From the NCBI RefSeq assembly GCF_001427635.1, contig NZ_LMHA01000002.1, positions 1 through 64,000 of the forward strand: a stretch of DNA of 64,000 nucleotides, in the 5' to 3' direction. Shown piece by piece: positions 1 to 9,443 of this stretch. Numbering within the stretch: the first letter of the stretch is position 1; every line of letters starts with the position of its first letter. The position numbers and the translations under genes were made by a program. Under the pieces are notes generated by a model. The model saw only the letters and a program-made list of their open reading frames with translations. It had not been told where the DNA came from and searched no databases. The DNA is from Pseudoxanthomonas sp. Root65 (GTDB taxonomy: Bacteria > Pseudomonadota > Gammaproteobacteria > Xanthomonadales > Xanthomonadaceae).

Positions 1-79
1 GGACGAAGGCCTGCGTTTCGCGATCCGCGAAGGCGGCCGTACCGTCGGCGCCGGCGTGGTGGCCAAGATCATCAAGTGA
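1..79 (+). CDS. tuf: Elongation factor Tu, C-terminal end (partial)
   Basis: The last 25 codons and stop of a reading frame that enters from the left edge, in frame from base 2. The peptide ends in RFAIREGGRTVGAGVVAKII plus a final Lys, the standard C-terminus of bacterial EF-Tu domain III. EF-Tu carries aminoacyl-tRNA to the ribosome. Its place just before the S10 genes matches the usual fusA-tuf-rpsJ order. The rest of the gene is outside the window. Confidence 0.95.
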   Translation, partial: DEGLRFAIREGGRTVGAGVVAKIIK

Positions 80-88
80 CGTCCTGAC

Positions 89-111
89 CCGGGCGGGCGC
101 TGCCCGCCCGG
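89..111 (+). terminator. GC-rich hairpin after tuf
   Basis: Perfect 10-bp inverted repeat (arm CCGGGCGGGC, 3-base loop), 9 bases after the tuf stop. Only a short T-poor tail (CTTTGT) follows, so termination here alone may be inefficient. A stronger terminator follows at 171-201. Confidence 0.55.
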
Positions 112-128
112 CTTTGTCAGGCCGTCAT

Positions 129-144
129 CCCCGCGAAGGCGGGG
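129..144. repeat. Short REP-like palindrome
   Basis: CCCCGC, a GAAG loop, then GCGGGG, flanked by GTCAT and ATC. This 'gtcatccccgcgaaggcg' style palindrome is a familiar dispersed intergenic repeat in many proteobacteria. Only one copy was noticed in the window, so the repeat assignment rests on general knowledge. Confidence 0.45.
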
Positions 145-170
145 ATCTGAGGCCTGATGAAGCGACAAGG

Positions 171-201
171 GCGGACCGGAACCCCGGTCCGCTTCTTTTT
201 T
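171..201 (+). terminator. Intrinsic terminator downstream of tuf
   Basis: Nine-bp perfect stem (GCGGACCGG paired with CCGGTCCGC, AACC loop) followed directly by TTCTTTTTT. This is a textbook Rho-independent terminator and probably ends the tuf transcript before the S10 promoter. Confidence 0.9.
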
Positions 202-436
202 GCAGAAATCCCGCGTTTTCATTCAACGGGATGCTGCAAAACAGCAAAACCTGCGCTATCATACGCCCCCCTTGAAAGCCGCTTGGCTCTCAAGGAATCG
301 CATGATCCGCCAGCGCCCCCTGGGAGGCCGCTGGTTCTACCGCGAAAAGAGGTGCAGGAAGCGCCTCGTGTTCGCCAGACACGGAGTGTCGCGTGCCTTC
401 CTGCGGGCCTTCGGGTCGAGCAGGGCGTTCCGGTGG

Positions 437-465
437 TTGACGGGATGTGTCACGCGTCCTATACT
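437..465 (+). promoter_or_regulatory. Sigma70-type promoter of the S10 operon
   Basis: TTGACG (437-442), a 17-bp spacer and TATACT (460-465). This is the best -35/-10 match in the leader, with ideal spacing. It predicts a start near base 472 and a leader of about 178 nt before rpsJ. Confidence 0.85.
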
Positions 466-475
466 TTCATGTCTG

Positions 476-508
476 GGCGGGCCGGTTTAACCGGCCTGCC
501 TAGTTTTT
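476..508 (+). promoter_or_regulatory. Terminator-like hairpin at the 5' end of the S10 leader
   Basis: GGCCGGTT and AACCGGCC form a stem that outer G-C pairs extend to 476-500. TAGTTTTT follows. The structure begins only a few nucleotides after the predicted transcription start, so it could be an attenuator, a 5' stability hairpin or the target of autoregulation. In E. coli the S10 leader is attenuated through L4. The comparison is by analogy only; the E. coli structure itself is not recognisable here. Confidence 0.55.
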
Positions 509-623
509 CAGGAAGAATCCCCAGCCGATTCCGGCGCTGCCCGTCCGTGGAGTCCACGCGGACGGTGGGGAGCTGGAACAGCTTGGACTAACCGGGGCAA
601 GGCATCCCAGAGGCCGCGCCCGT

Positions 624-634
624 CGCTCTTTAAC
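624..634 (+). promoter_or_regulatory. boxA-like antitermination site before rpsJ (nusE)
   Basis: CGCTCTTTAAC closely matches the core of the rRNA-operon boxA (GCTCTTTA). It lies 15 bases before the rpsJ start, partly overlapping the ribosome-binding region ACGAAGGA. S10 is also NusE, which with NusB binds boxA RNA, so the product of the next gene could bind its own leader. Confidence 0.55.
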
Positions 635-649
635 GAAGGAACTACCGCA

Positions 650-961
<312 letters not shown>

Positions 962-972
962 GGCCCACGACC

Positions 973-1626
973 ATGACCGCGAAGAAATATTCGTTGGGTC
1001 TCGTCGGCCGCAAGGCTGGCATGACCCGAGTGTTCACCGAAGACGGCAAGTCCATTCCGGTGACGCTGATCGAAGCTACCCCCAATCGCATCACCCAGAT
1101 CAAGACCCCCGAAACCGACGGCTACAGCGCCGTGCAGGTCGTCGTGGGTACCCGTCGCGCTTCGCTGATCACCAAGCCGGTTGCCGGTCACCTGGCCAAG
1201 GCCAAGGTCGAAGCCGGTCGTGGCCTGTGGGAGCTGCGCGTGGAAGCCGACAAGCTGGGCGACTTCACCGTCGGCGGCGAGATCAAGGCCGACATCTTCG
1301 AAGTCGGCCAGATCGTCGACGTCCAGGGCGTCACCAAGGGCAAGGGCTTCCAGGGCACCATCAAGCGCTGGAACTTCCGCATGGGCGACGCCACCCACGG
1401 TAACTCGCTGTCGCATCGCGCGCCGGGTTCGCTGGGTCAGCGCCAGACGCCGGGTCGCGTGTTCCCGGGCAAGAAGATGTCCGGCCACATGGGCGCCGTG
1501 CAGCAGAGCACGCAGAATCTGGAAGTCGTCCGCGTGGACGCCGAGCGCGGCCTGATCGCCGTTCGCGGCGCCGTGCCGGGTGCGCCGGGTGGTGACGTGA
1601 TCGTGCGTCCGGCAAGCAAGGGTTGA
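973..1626 (+). CDS. rplC: 50S ribosomal protein L3
   Basis: 217 residues, typical for L3, which starts assembly of 23S rRNA near the peptidyl transferase centre. The signature [13 protein letters not shown] is at the N-terminus and the conserved loop rich in HGNSLSHR and GSLGQ is in the middle third. The gene lies between rpsJ and rplD; its stop is followed by the GAGGAG ribosome-binding site of rplD. Confidence 0.98.
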   Translation: MTAKKYSLGLVGRKAGMTRVFTEDGKSIPVTLIEATPNRITQIKTPETDGYSAVQVVVGTRRASLITKPVAGHLAKAKVEAGRGLWELRVEADKLGDFTVGGEIKADIFEVGQIVDVQGVTKGKGFQGTIKRWNFRMGDATHGNSLSHRAPGSLGQRQTPGRVFPGKKMSGHMGAVQQSTQNLEVVRVDAERGLIAVRGAVPGAPGGDVIVRPASKG

Positions 1627-1637
1627 GGAGAACGACC

Positions 1638-2243
1638 ATGGAACTAGCCATTACAGGTAGCGCCAACAAGCTGTCGGTCTCCGACGACGTGTTCGGCCGT
1701 GAATTCAGCGAGGATCTGGTCCACCAGGTCGTCGTTGCCTACCGCAACGCCGGTCGTGCAGGCACCAAGGCGCAGAAGACGCGCGCCGAAGTCAACGGCA
1801 CCACCAAGAAGTCCAAGAAGCAGAAGGGTGGCGGTGCTCGTCACGGTGCCCTGACCGCGCCGATCTTCGTCGGCGGCGGCGTGACCTTCGCGGCCAAGCC
1901 GCGCAGCTTCGCGCAGAAGGTCAACCGCAAGATGTACCGCGCGGCCATCAGCTCCATCCTGTCCGAGCTGAACCGCCAGAACCGCCTGAAGGTCGTGGAA
2001 GCGTTCGATGTGGACGCCACCAAGACCAGTGCCCTGATCGAGAAGCTGAAGGGCTTCGACCTGGGCAAGCGTCCGCTGATCGTCACCGAGGATGCTTCCG
2101 AGCACCTGTACCTGTCCGCCCGCAACCTTCCCTACGTGGAAGTGCGCGACGTGCAGGGCCTGGATCCGGCGGCGCTGGTCGGTGCCGACTCCGTGTTGAT
2201 CACGGCCGACGCCATCAAGAAGATCGAGGAGTGGCTGGCATGA
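1638..2243 (+). CDS. rplD: 50S ribosomal protein L4
   Basis: 201 residues from the ATG at 1638 (MELAITGS), preceded by a clear GAGGAG. An upstream in-frame start at 1623 would overlap rplC and has no ribosome-binding site. L4 binds domain I of 23S rRNA; its loop [22 protein letters not shown] reaches the exit tunnel. In E. coli L4 also represses its own S10 operon. The stop overlaps the rplW start (ATGA). Confidence 0.97.
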   Translation: MELAITGSANKLSVSDDVFGREFSEDLVHQVVVAYRNAGRAGTKAQKTRAEVNGTTKKSKKQKGGGARHGALTAPIFVGGGVTFAAKPRSFAQKVNRKMYRAAISSILSELNRQNRLKVVEAFDVDATKTSALIEKLKGFDLGKRPLIVTEDASEHLYLSARNLPYVEVRDVQGLDPAALVGADSVLITADAIKKIEEWLA

Positions 2244-2539
2244 TCAGCAACGAAAAGATTTTTGCCGTGCTGCGTGCTCCGCGCGTCTCCGAGAAGACCG
2301 TGCGCCTGCAGGAACTCTCCAACCAATACGTCTTCGAAGTCTCGAACGATGCCACCAAGGCCGATGTCAAGGCCGCGGTCGAGCAGCTGTTCGACGTCAA
2401 GGTCGAGACGGTCAACGTGGTCAACGTGAAGGGCAAGAACAAGTCCTTCCGTAACCGCGCCGGCCGCCGCGGCGACTGGCGCAAGGCGTACGTGCGTCTG
2501 GCCGATGGCCAAGCCATCGACGTGTCGGCCAAGGCCTGA
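2240..2539 (+). CDS. rplW: 50S ribosomal protein L23
   Basis: 99 residues beginning [19 protein letters not shown], a typical L23 N-terminus. The central loop [20 protein letters not shown] extends toward the tunnel. L23 sits at the tunnel exit and docks trigger factor and SRP. The start overlaps the rplD stop by four bases, which suggests translational coupling. A start nine bases upstream is possible but less like the family. Confidence 0.97.
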   Translation: MISNEKIFAVLRAPRVSEKTVRLQELSNQYVFEVSNDATKADVKAAVEQLFDVKVETVNVVNVKGKNKSFRNRAGRRGDWRKAYVRLADGQAIDVSAKA

Positions 2540-2550
2540 GGTAGACCCAC

Positions 2551-3378
2551 ATGCCATTGATGAAATTCAAACCCACCTCTCCCGGTCGCCGTTCGGCGGT
2601 CCGCGTGGTGACGCCCGACCTGCACAAGGGTGCCCCGCATGCTGCGCTGCTCGAGAAGCAGAGCAAGTCCGGCGGTCGCAACCACCACGGTCGCATCACC
2701 ACCCGTCACATCGGCGGTGGCCACAAGCAGCATTACCGTCTCATCGACTTCAAGCGCGACAAGGAAGGCATCCCGGCGCGCGTGGAGCGGATCGAATACG
2801 ATCCCAACCGCACCGCGCACATCGCGCTGCTGTGCTATGTCGATGGCGAGCGTCGCTACATCATCGCCCCCAAGGGCCTGAAGGCCGGTGACCAAGTCAT
2901 CGCCGGTAGCGATGCGCCGATCAAGGCCGGCAACACGCTGCCGCTGCGCAACATCCCGGTCGGTACGACGATCCACGGCATCGAGCTGAAGCCGGGCAAG
3001 GGCGCGCAGATCGCCCGCGCCGCCGGCGCCGCCGTGCAGCTGGTCGCACGCGAGCAGGGTTTCGCCACGCTGCGCCTCCGCTCCGGCGAGATGCGCAAGG
3101 TGCAGGTCGAGTGCCGCGCCACGGTGGGCGAAGTCGGCAACGACGAGCACAGCCTGGAGAAGCTCGGCAAGGCCGGTGCCAAGCGCTGGCGTGGTATCAA
3201 GCCGACCGTTCGCGGTGCCGCCATGAACCCGGTCGACCACCCGCACGGTGGTGGTGAAGCCAAGGCCGGCCAGGGCAACCCGCATCCGGTCACCCCCTGG
3301 GGTGTGCCGACCAAGGGTTACAAGACGCGCAAGAACAAGCGCACGCAGCAATTCATCGTCCGCGATCGTAGGGGCTAA
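2551..3378 (+). CDS. rplB: 50S ribosomal protein L2
   Basis: 275 residues, full length for L2, needed for subunit joining and peptidyl transfer. The RNA-binding stretch [19 protein letters not shown] and the C-terminal [11 protein letters not shown], with the conserved peptidyl-transferase-loop histidine, are both intact. It sits between rplW and rpsS with short gaps. Confidence 0.98.
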   Translation: MPLMKFKPTSPGRRSAVRVVTPDLHKGAPHAALLEKQSKSGGRNHHGRITTRHIGGGHKQHYRLIDFKRDKEGIPARVERIEYDPNRTAHIALLCYVDGERRYIIAPKGLKAGDQVIAGSDAPIKAGNTLPLRNIPVGTTIHGIELKPGKGAQIARAAGAAVQLVAREQGFATLRLRSGEMRKVQVECRATVGEVGNDEHSLEKLGKAGAKRWRGIKPTVRGAAMNPVDHPHGGGEAKAGQGNPHPVTPWGVPTKGYKTRKNKRTQQFIVRDRRG

Positions 3379-3384
3379 TCGACC

Positions 3385-3660
3385 ATGGCACGTTCACTCA
3401 AGAAGGGCCCGTTCGTCGATCACCACCTCGTCAAGAAGGTGGAGGCCGCGGGCGGCAGCAAGAAGCCGATCAAGACCTGGTCGCGTCGTTCGATGATCCT
3501 GCCGGAAATGGTGGGCTTCACGATCGCCATCCACAACGGCAAGAACCACGTTCCGGTGCTGGTCAACGAGAACATGGTCGGCCACAAGCTCGGCGAATTT
3601 GCCGTCACCCGGACCTTCAAGGGTCACGGTGGCGACAAGAAAGCCGGCGGCAAGAAGTAA
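3385..3660 (+). CDS. rpsS: 30S ribosomal protein S19
   Basis: 91 residues starting [15 protein letters not shown], the standard S19 N-terminus, with the conserved core [21 protein letters not shown]19 is in the 30S head and forms a complex with S13. It starts six bases after the rplB stop. Confidence 0.98.
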   Translation: MARSLKKGPFVDHHLVKKVEAAGGSKKPIKTWSRRSMILPEMVGFTIAIHNGKNHVPVLVNENMVGHKLGEFAVTRTFKGHGGDKKAGGKK

Positions 3661-3672
3661 GGAGAGATGACC

Positions 3673-4008
3673 ATGGAAGCGAAAGCCATCCTGCGCACCG
3701 CGCGCATCTCTCCCCAGAAGGCCCGCCTGGTCGCCGACCAGGTGCGTGGCCTGCCGGCCGAACGCGCCGTCAACCTGCTGAAGTTCTCGGACAAGAAGGC
3801 TGCCCACCTGATCAAGAAGGTCGTGGAGTCCGCCATCGCCAACGCCGAGAACAACCAGGGTGCCGACGTCGACGAGCTGAAGGTCAAGACCATCATGGTC
3901 GACGAAGGTCCGATGCTGAAGCGTTTCATGGCCCGTGCCAAGGGCCGTGGTACCCGCATTCTGAAGCGCACCAGCCACATCACCGTGGTCGTGGGCGAGG
4001 GTAAATAA
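3673..4008 (+). CDS. rplV: 50S ribosomal protein L22
   Basis: 111 residues from the ATG at 3673 ([20 protein letters not shown]). An in-frame ATG at 3667 abuts the GGAGAG sequence with no spacing, so 3673, about six bases away, is preferred. L22 contacts all 23S domains; its hairpin [19 protein letters not shown] lines the exit tunnel where macrolide-resistance changes occur. rpsC starts two bases after the stop. Confidence 0.95.
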   Translation: MEAKAILRTARISPQKARLVADQVRGLPAERAVNLLKFSDKKAAHLIKKVVESAIANAENNQGADVDELKVKTIMVDEGPMLKRFMARAKGRGTRILKRTSHITVVVGEGK

Positions 4009-4010
4009 AC

Positions 4011-4730
4011 ATGGGTCACAAAGTTCATCCGACCGGTATCCGTCTGGGCATCGCCAAGGACTGGAATTCCAAGTGGTTCGCCAACAAGCGCGACTACGCC
4101 GAGTACCTCGCCGCGGACCTCAAGGTGCGCGAGATGCTTCGTAAGAAGCTGGCGCAGGCAGGCATTTCCAAGATCCTGATCGAGCGTCCGGCCAAGACCG
4201 CCCGCGTGACCATCCACACCGCCCGACCGGGCGTGGTGATCGGCAAGCGCGGTGAGGACATCGAGAAGCTGCGCAAGGAAGTGAGCGACCTGATGGGCGT
4301 CCCGGCGCACATCAACGTCACCGAGGTGCGCAAGCCCGAGCTGGACGCGCAGTTGGTTTCCGAGTCGATCGCGCAGCAGCTGGAACGCCGCATCATGTTC
4401 CGCCGCGCCATGAAGCGCGCCGTCGGCAACGCGATGCGCCTGGGTGCCCTGGGCATCAAGGTCAACGTGGCAGGCCGTTTGAACGGTGCGGAAATCGCCC
4501 GTTCGGAATGGTACCGCGAAGGCCGCGTGCCGCTGCACACGCTGCGTGCCGACATCGATTACGGTTTTGCCGAGGCGAAGACCACCTACGGCATCATCGG
4601 CATCAAGGTGTGGGTCTACAAGGGCGAGATCTTCGATTTCAGCCAGGTGGGTCAGGAGAAGCAGGACGACGCGCGCCCCGAGCGCAGCGAACGTCCGTCG
4701 CGCCCGCCCCGTGACCGCGACGCGAGGTAA
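4011..4730 (+). CDS. rpsC: 30S ribosomal protein S3
   Basis: 239 residues starting [16 protein letters not shown] domain follows at about residues 40-110 with the GXXG-type [13 protein letters not shown], then the S3 C-terminal domain. S3 is at the mRNA entry site and contributes helicase activity. The C-terminal tail is basic and acidic mixed ([18 protein letters not shown]), a variable region of the family. Confidence 0.98.
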   Translation: MGHKVHPTGIRLGIAKDWNSKWFANKRDYAEYLAADLKVREMLRKKLAQAGISKILIERPAKTARVTIHTARPGVVIGKRGEDIEKLRKEVSDLMGVPAHINVTEVRKPELDAQLVSESIAQQLERRIMFRRAMKRAVGNAMRLGALGIKVNVAGRLNGAEIARSEWYREGRVPLHTLRADIDYGFAEAKTTYGIIGIKVWVYKGEIFDFSQVGQEKQDDARPERSERPSRPPRDRDAR

Positions 4731-4736
4731 TCAGTC

Positions 4737-5150
4737 ATGTTGCAACCCAAGCGAACCAAATACCGCAAGATGCACAAGGGCCGTAACGAAGGCCTGAGCT
4801 GGAGCGGCAACCTCGTCAGCTTCGGCGAGTACGGCCTGAAGGCCACGGCGCACGGTCAGCTGACCGCGCGCCAGATCGAGGCAGCGCGTCGTTCCATCAG
4901 TCGCTACGTGAAGCGTGGCGGCAAGATGTGGATCCGCGTGTTCCCCGACAAGCCCATCACCAAGAAGCCCATCGAAGTCCGCATGGGTTCCGGCAAGGGC
5001 AACGTCGAGTACTGGGTCGCACAGATCCAGCCGGGCCGCATGATCTATGAAATCGAAGGCGTCAGCGAAGACATCGCGCGTGAGGCGTTCCGCCTGGCCG
5101 CGGCCAAGCTGTCCGTCACCACCACTTTCGTGACCCGGACGGTGCGCTAA
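4737..5150 (+). CDS. rplP: 50S ribosomal protein L16
   Basis: 137 residues starting [17 protein letters not shown], typical for L16. It contacts the A-site and P-site tRNA region. The conserved [19 protein letters not shown] is present and includes the arginine-bearing loop hydroxylated in E. coli. The last base of its stop is the first base of the rpmC start, so the two are likely translationally coupled. Confidence 0.98.
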   Translation: MLQPKRTKYRKMHKGRNEGLSWSGNLVSFGEYGLKATAHGQLTARQIEAARRSISRYVKRGGKMWIRVFPDKPITKKPIEVRMGSGKGNVEYWVAQIQPGRMIYEIEGVSEDIAREAFRLAAAKLSVTTTFVTRTVR

Positions 5151-5335
5151 TGGAACTCAAGCAACTCCGCGAGAAGTCGGCAGACGAGCTGAAGGCCCAC
5201 TTGACCGAGCTGCGCAAGGAGCAATTCTCCCTGCGCATGCAGAAGGTGACCGGCCAGCTGCCGAAGACGCATGAAACCCGCCGGGTCCGTCGCGAGATCG
5301 CTCGCGTCAAGACCCTGCTGGGCAGCCAGAAGTAA
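5150..5335 (+). CDS. rpmC: 50S ribosomal protein L29
   Basis: 61 residues starting [18 protein letters not shown], with the L29 signature region [20 protein letters not shown]. It is a small helical protein by the tunnel exit next to L23. It overlaps the rplP stop by one base. The next gene has its own GGAG. Confidence 0.97.
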   Translation: MELKQLREKSADELKAHLTELRKEQFSLRMQKVTGQLPKTHETRRVRREIARVKTLLGSQK

Positions 5336-5347
5336 GGAGCGACCAAG

Positions 5348-5614
5348 ATGAGCGATAACAAAGACAAAGCGCAACGCACCATCGAAGGCCGCGTCGTCAG
5401 CAACAAGATGGACAAGACGGTCACCATCCTGGTGGAGCGTCAGGTCAAGCATGCCCTATACGGCAAGTACATCAAGCGTTCCACCAAGCTGCACGCGCAC
5501 GACGCGGACAACAGCTGTAAGGAAGGCGACGTGGTGCGCGTGACCGAAATCGCCCCGATGTCCAAGACCAAGAACTGGCGCGTGGTGGAAATCATCACCC
5601 GCGCGGCTGAATAA
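5348..5614 (+). CDS. rpsQ: 30S ribosomal protein S17
   Basis: 88 residues. The core [20 protein letters not shown] and the later [20 protein letters not shown] are the S17 OB-fold signatures. It is an early 16S rRNA-binding protein and the last gene of the classical S10 block. rplN follows after 15 bases, so the S10 and spc blocks appear continuous, with no promoter-sized gap between them. Confidence 0.97.
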   Translation: MSDNKDKAQRTIEGRVVSNKMDKTVTILVERQVKHALYGKYIKRSTKLHAHDADNSCKEGDVVRVTEIAPMSKTKNWRVVEIITRAAE

Positions 5615-5629
5615 GAGGAGATCTGAATC

Positions 5630-5998
5630 ATGATCCAGATGCAGAGCTACCTTGACGCGGCCGACAACTCCGGCGCCAAGGAACTGATGTGCATCAAGGT
5701 GCTGGGCGGCTCGAAGCGCCGTTACGCCGGCATCGGCGACATCATCAAGGTGACCGTCAAGGACGCCATCCCGCGTGGCAAGGTCAAGAAGGGCGAAGTC
5801 TACGACGCCGTGGTCGTGCGTACCCGCAAGGGTGTCCGCCGTCCGGACGGTTCGCTGATCCGCTTCGATGGCAACGCCGCCGTCCTGCTCAACAACAAGC
5901 AGGAGCCGATCGGAACCCGCATCTTCGGGCCCGTGACCCGCGAGCTGCGTTCCGAGAAGTTCATGAAGATCGTTTCGCTCGCGCCTGAAGTGCTCTGA
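5630..5998 (+). CDS. rplN: 50S ribosomal protein L14
   Basis: 122 residues, exact family length, starting [20 protein letters not shown]. It also carries the C-terminal signature [21 protein letters not shown]14 forms an intersubunit bridge and binds the silencing factor RsfS. It is preceded by GAGGAG. First gene of the spc block. Confidence 0.98.
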   Translation: MIQMQSYLDAADNSGAKELMCIKVLGGSKRRYAGIGDIIKVTVKDAIPRGKVKKGEVYDAVVVRTRKGVRRPDGSLIRFDGNAAVLLNNKQEPIGTRIFGPVTRELRSEKFMKIVSLAPEVL

Positions 5999-6013
5999 GC
6001 GGAGGACATAGAA

Positions 6014-6331
6014 ATGGCAAACCGTATCAAGAAGGGCGACCAGGTCGTCGTCACCGCCGGCAAGGACAAGGGCAAGAAGGGCGACGTCGTGCGTGTGGAC
6101 GGCGACCGCGTGGTCGTGTCCAACGTCAATGTCGTCAAGCGCCACACCAAGCCGAACCCGCAGGCCGGTGTCGCCGGCGGCGTGGTTGAGAGCGAGCGCT
6201 CGATCCACATCTCCAATGTCGCGCTGTTCAACCCGGCAACGGGCAAGGGCGAGCGTATCGGTTTCAAGGTGCTGGAGGATGGACGCAAACTGCGTGTGTT
6301 CCGCTCCAGCGGTGAGGCGCTCGACGCCTGA
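6014..6331 (+). CDS. rplX: 50S ribosomal protein L24
   Basis: 105 residues. The KOW motif [20 protein letters not shown] is at the N-terminus, followed by the L24 stretch [12 protein letters not shown]. It is an assembly initiator at the tunnel exit. It is preceded by GCGGAGG and sits between rplN and rplE. Confidence 0.97.
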   Translation: MANRIKKGDQVVVTAGKDKGKKGDVVRVDGDRVVVSNVNVVKRHTKPNPQAGVAGGVVESERSIHISNVALFNPATGKGERIGFKVLEDGRKLRVFRSSGEALDA

Positions 6332-6342
6332 GGAATGAGGAC

Positions 6343-6885
6343 ATGACCACCCGTCTCGAAAAAATCTACAAGGAAGAAGTGGCGCCGGCTCTGATGAAGA
6401 AGTTCGGCTACACCAATCCGATGGAAGTGCCGAAGATCACCAAGATCACCATCAACATGGGTGTGGGTGAAGCGGCGACCAACAAGAAGATCCTGGAAAA
6501 TGCCGTGGCCGACCTGGCCAAGATCACCGGCCAGAAGCCGATCACGACCAAGTCCCGCGTGTCGGTGGCTTCGTTCAAGATCCGCGATGGCTGGCCGATC
6601 GGCTGCAAGGTCACCCTGCGTCGCGCCAAGATGTACGAATTCCTGGACCGCCTGATCAGCATCTCGCTGCCGCGCGTCCGCGACTTCCGTGGCGTCTCCG
6701 GCCGTTCGTTCGATGGCCGCGGCAACTACAACATGGGCGTGAAGGAACAGATCATCTTCCCGGAAATCGACTTCGACGCCGTCGACGCGATCCGCGGCAT
6801 GGATATCGCCATCACGACGACCGCCAAGAACGACGCCGAAGCCAAGGCGCTGCTCGAAGCGTTCAAGTTCCCGTTCCGCAACTGA
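6343..6885 (+). CDS. rplE: 50S ribosomal protein L5
   Basis: 180 residues. Conserved segments are [39 protein letters not shown] and [21 protein letters not shown]5 binds 5S rRNA and contacts P-site tRNA. In E. coli the rplX-rplE junction carries the S8 repressor site; no clear copy of that structure was recognised here. Confidence 0.98.
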   Translation: MTTRLEKIYKEEVAPALMKKFGYTNPMEVPKITKITINMGVGEAATNKKILENAVADLAKITGQKPITTKSRVSVASFKIRDGWPIGCKVTLRRAKMYEFLDRLISISLPRVRDFRGVSGRSFDGRGNYNMGVKEQIIFPEIDFDAVDAIRGMDIAITTTAKNDAEAKALLEAFKFPFRN

Positions 6886-6905
6886 TTCGCTAGGAAAACG
6901 ACATC

Positions 6906-7211
6906 ATGGCAAAGACCTCGATGGTCAACCGCGACATCAAGCGGGAAAAGCTGGCCAAGCAGTACGCCGCCAAGCGTGATGCGCTGAAGAAGATCATCTC
7001 CAGCCAGAACGCGTCGTACGAAGAAAAGGCCGACGCGGTCACCAAGCTGCAGAAGCTGCCGCGCGACTCCTCGCCGAGCCGCCAGCGCAACCGTTGCGAG
7101 CTGTCCGGTCGTTCGCGTGGCGTGTACCGTAAGTTCGGCCTCGGCCGCAACATGCTGCGCAAGGCCACCATGAACGGCGACGTGCCCGGCCTGCGCAAGG
7201 CGAGCTGGTAA
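6906..7211 (+). CDS. rpsN: 30S ribosomal protein S14 (zinc-free type)
   Basis: 101 residues starting [20 protein letters not shown]. The C-terminal [21 protein letters not shown] is the longer, zinc-independent form of S14: the paired CXXC motifs of the short form are absent. It functions in the 30S head. Unusually for this cluster, the next gene starts about 200 bases later. Confidence 0.97.
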   Translation: MAKTSMVNRDIKREKLAKQYAAKRDALKKIISSQNASYEEKADAVTKLQKLPRDSSPSRQRNRCELSGRSRGVYRKFGLGRNMLRKATMNGDVPGLRKASW

Positions 7212-7415
7212 GGACGCCAGGGGCGCCCGACCCGGGCTCCCCCGTGGTTTCAAGGACAAGTCCGGCAGACGCCGGACTTGTTGTTGTACAATGTTCGGCT
7301 CCCGCGACCCGGTCGGGGGAGGGCCGGGGAACCGGCTACCCGCCTGGGGGATTCCAGGGACAACACAAGATTTTCGCGAAAGCGGATATCGGTGCTACTC
7401 ATAAGGCAGACTCTA
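7212..7415 (+). promoter_or_regulatory. Structured rpsN-rpsH gap with hairpin and possible internal promoter
   Basis: A 204-base gap inside an otherwise tightly packed operon. A perfect 10-bp hairpin (arm CAAGTCCGGC, AGAC loop) spans 7257-7280 and is followed by TTGTTG. A TACAAT that could serve as a -10 lies at 7287-7292, without a good -35. Further GC inverted repeats and TTTCGCGAAA occur before rpsH. The gap could act as a partial terminator plus reinitiation point, or as a protein-binding site. Confidence 0.4.
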
Positions 7416-7814
7416 ATGAGCATGACTGATCCCATCGCCGACATGCTGGTGCGCATTCGCAATGCCGCCGCTGTGGGCAAGCCGACGGTGAAGATGCCGT
7501 CCTCCAAGATCAAGACCTCGATCGCCAACGTCCTCAAGGCGGAAGGCTACATCGGCGACGTCCGCGTGACGCCGACCGAGAACAACAAGGCCGAGCTCGA
7601 GATCGTCCTGAAGTATTTCGAAGGCAAGCCGGTCATCGAGAAGCTGAGCCGCGTGTCCCGTTCGGGCCTGCGCCAGTACCGTGGCAAGGCCGAGCTGCCC
7701 AAGGTCCTCGGCGGCCTGGGCGTTGCCATCATTTCCACTTCCAAGGGCATCATGACCGATGCGCAGGCCCGTGCGGCCGGCGTGGGTGGTGAAGTCCTGT
7801 GCTTCGTGGCCTAA
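7416..7814 (+). CDS. rpsH: 30S ribosomal protein S8
   Basis: 132 residues from [19 protein letters not shown] longer open frame upstream runs through the structured gap and is not used in the family. The C-terminal signature [20 protein letters not shown] is intact. S8 is a primary 16S rRNA binder and in E. coli represses spc operon translation. A second in-frame ATG lies six bases inside and is an alternative start. Confidence 0.96.
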   Translation: MSMTDPIADMLVRIRNAAAVGKPTVKMPSSKIKTSIANVLKAEGYIGDVRVTPTENNKAELEIVLKYFEGKPVIEKLSRVSRSGLRQYRGKAELPKVLGGLGVAIISTSKGIMTDAQARAAGVGGEVLCFVA

Positions 7815-7830
7815 GCGAAGGAGCCCAGAC

Positions 7831-8358
7831 ATGTCCCGCGTAGCCAAGCAGCCGATCAATCTCCCCAAGGGCGTCGAACTGAATGCCCAGGGTGAAACCC
7901 TCAACGTCAAGGGCCCGAAGGGCACCCTGTCCATCGCCAAGCCGGCCGGCGTCGGACTCAACGTCGACAACGGTACGGTGAACCTGTCGCCGGCCACCCC
8001 GGCCGACGATGCCATCACCGGCACCATCCGCGCGATCCTGGCCAACATGGTCAAGGGCGTGTCGGACGGTTTCGAGCGCAAGCTTGAGCTGGTCGGCGTG
8101 GGTTACCGCGCCGCGATGCAGGGCAAGGACCTGAACCTGTCGCTGGGTTTCTCCCACCCGATCCTGTTCAAGACGCCGGAAGGCATCACCATCGTCACCC
8201 CGACCCAGACCGAAATCCTGGTGCAGGGTGCCGACAAGCAGCGCGTTGGTGAAGTCGCCGCCAAGATCCGCGGTTTCCGTCCGCCGGAGCCCTACAAGGG
8301 CAAGGGCGTGAAGTACTCCGACGAAACCATCATCCGCAAGGAAGCGAAGAAGGCCTAA
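7831..8358 (+). CDS. rplF: 50S ribosomal protein L6
   Basis: 175 residues starting [20 protein letters not shown], with the C-terminal L6 signature [13 protein letters not shown]. It lies near the factor-binding site of the 50S subunit. The ATG at 7831 has GAAGGAG upstream; more 5' starts would extend back into rpsH. Confidence 0.97.
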   Translation: MSRVAKQPINLPKGVELNAQGETLNVKGPKGTLSIAKPAGVGLNVDNGTVNLSPATPADDAITGTIRAILANMVKGVSDGFERKLELVGVGYRAAMQGKDLNLSLGFSHPILFKTPEGITIVTPTQTEILVQGADKQRVGEVAAKIRGFRPPEPYKGKGVKYSDETIIRKEAKKA

Positions 8359-8387
8359 CCGGGCTTTCGGCTTCGAGGAACCAGATC

Positions 8388-8744
8388 ATGAGCATCAAGA
8401 ACACCGCCCGCCTGCGCCGCGCCAAGTCGACCCGCGCGCACATTCGCGAACTCGGCGTGCCGCGCCTGTCGGTGCTGCGCACCGGGCAGCACATCTACGC
8501 CCAGCTGTTCACCGCCGATGGCTCCAAGGTCATCGCGTCGGCCAACACGCTGCAGGCCGATGTGAAGGATGGCCTGAAGAACGGCAAGAACAGCGATGCC
8601 GCCGCCCGCGTGGGCAAGGTCATCGCCGAGCGCGCCAAGGCCGAAGGCATCGAGAAGATCGCATTCGACCGTTCGGGCTACCGTTACCACGGCCGCATCA
8701 AGGCCCTGGCCGACGCGGCCCGCGAAGGCGGCCTGCAGTTCTAA
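8388..8744 (+). CDS. rplR: 50S ribosomal protein L18
   Basis: 118 residues with the L18 core [20 protein letters not shown] and the C-terminal [20 protein letters not shown]. It delivers 5S rRNA to the 50S subunit together with L5. GAGGAA precedes the start. Confidence 0.97.
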   Translation: MSIKNTARLRRAKSTRAHIRELGVPRLSVLRTGQHIYAQLFTADGSKVIASANTLQADVKDGLKNGKNSDAAARVGKVIAERAKAEGIEKIAFDRSGYRYHGRIKALADAAREGGLQF

Positions 8745-8752
8745 TCCTGAAG

Positions 8753-8774
8753 GGCATGGGGGCGACCCCATGCC
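8753..8774 (+). promoter_or_regulatory. Perfect hairpin in the rplR-rpsE gap
   Basis: Nine-bp stem GGCATGGGG / CCCCATGCC with a GCGA tetraloop, nine bases after the rplR stop. The tail (TTGTCC) is T-poor, so it is probably an mRNA processing, stability or pause element rather than a full terminator. The gap of about 156 bases has no gene. Confidence 0.45.
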
Positions 8775-8900
8775 TTGTCCTGTCGGCGCGGGCTGCGCCG
8801 GGCGCGGTCGCTCTTCTGCAGCGATCGTTGCGTTACCGCTCCATACCACAACCATAAGCGGCCAAGCCGTACATATCCCAACCATCAAGGAATTCAAGCA

Positions 8901-9443
8901 ATGGCAGAAGAACGTCAGCCGCGGGGCCGCGATCGCGATCGCAACCGCGAAGAGAAAGTCGACGACGGCATGATCGAGAAGCTGGTCGCGGTCAACCGCG
9001 TCAGCAAGACCGTCAAGGGCGGTCGCCAGTTCACCTTCACCGCACTGACCGTGGTGGGCGACGGCAACGGCAAGATCGGTTTCGGTTATGGCAAGGCGCG
9101 TGAAGTGCCGGTCGCCATCCAGAAGTCGATGGAATATGCCCGCAAGGGCATGCTGAATGTCGATCTGAACAACGGCACGCTGTGGCACCCGGTGAAGGCC
9201 GGCCACGGTGCGGCGCGCGTGTTCATGCAGCCGGCATCGGAAGGTACGGGCGTCATCGCCGGCGGTGCCATGCGTGCCGTGCTGGAAGCGGTGGGCGTGA
9301 AGAACGTGCTGGCCAAGGCCGTCGGTTCGCGCAATCCGATCAACCTGGTCCGCGCCACGCTGAAGGGCCTGAGCGACATGCAGTCGCCCACGCGCATCGC
9401 GGCCAAGCGCGGCAAGAAGGTGGAGGAACTCCTCAATGGCTAA
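8901..9443 (+). CDS. rpsE: 30S ribosomal protein S5
   Basis: 180 residues from [19 protein letters not shown], a basic N-terminal extension. The S5 fold follows: [19 protein letters not shown] and the C-terminal [12 protein letters not shown]5 helps decoding fidelity and mRNA unwinding. AAGGA lies nine bases upstream of the chosen ATG. The end overlaps rpmD by eight bases. Confidence 0.97.
   Translation: MAEERQPRGRDRDRNREEKVDDGMIEKLVAVNRVSKTVKGGRQFTFTALTVVGDGNGKIGFGYGKAREVPVAIQKSMEYARKGMLNVDLNNGTLWHPVKAGHGAARVFMQPASEGTGVIAGGAMRAVLEAVGVKNVLAKAVGSRNPINLVRATLKGLSDMQSPTRIAAKRGKKVEELLNG

Larger units (their letters stand above)
80..649 (+). other. tuf-rpsJ intergenic region / S10 operon leader
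   Basis: A 570-base stretch with no credible gene; the open frames in it lack family resemblance and good start signals. In order it holds a GC hairpin after tuf, a short REP-like palindrome, a strong intrinsic terminator, a weak possible -10 (TATCAT at 257-262), a strong promoter (437-465), a terminator-like hairpin, a second hairpin (arms 541-547 and 559-565) and a boxA-like site just before rpsJ. tuf and rpsJ are therefore probably separate transcription units. Confidence 0.7.

Noticed and set aside
157..591. Small open frames in the S10 leader
   Set aside because: They overlap a terminator, the promoter and hairpins, have no recognisable homology pattern and no convincing ribosome-binding site.
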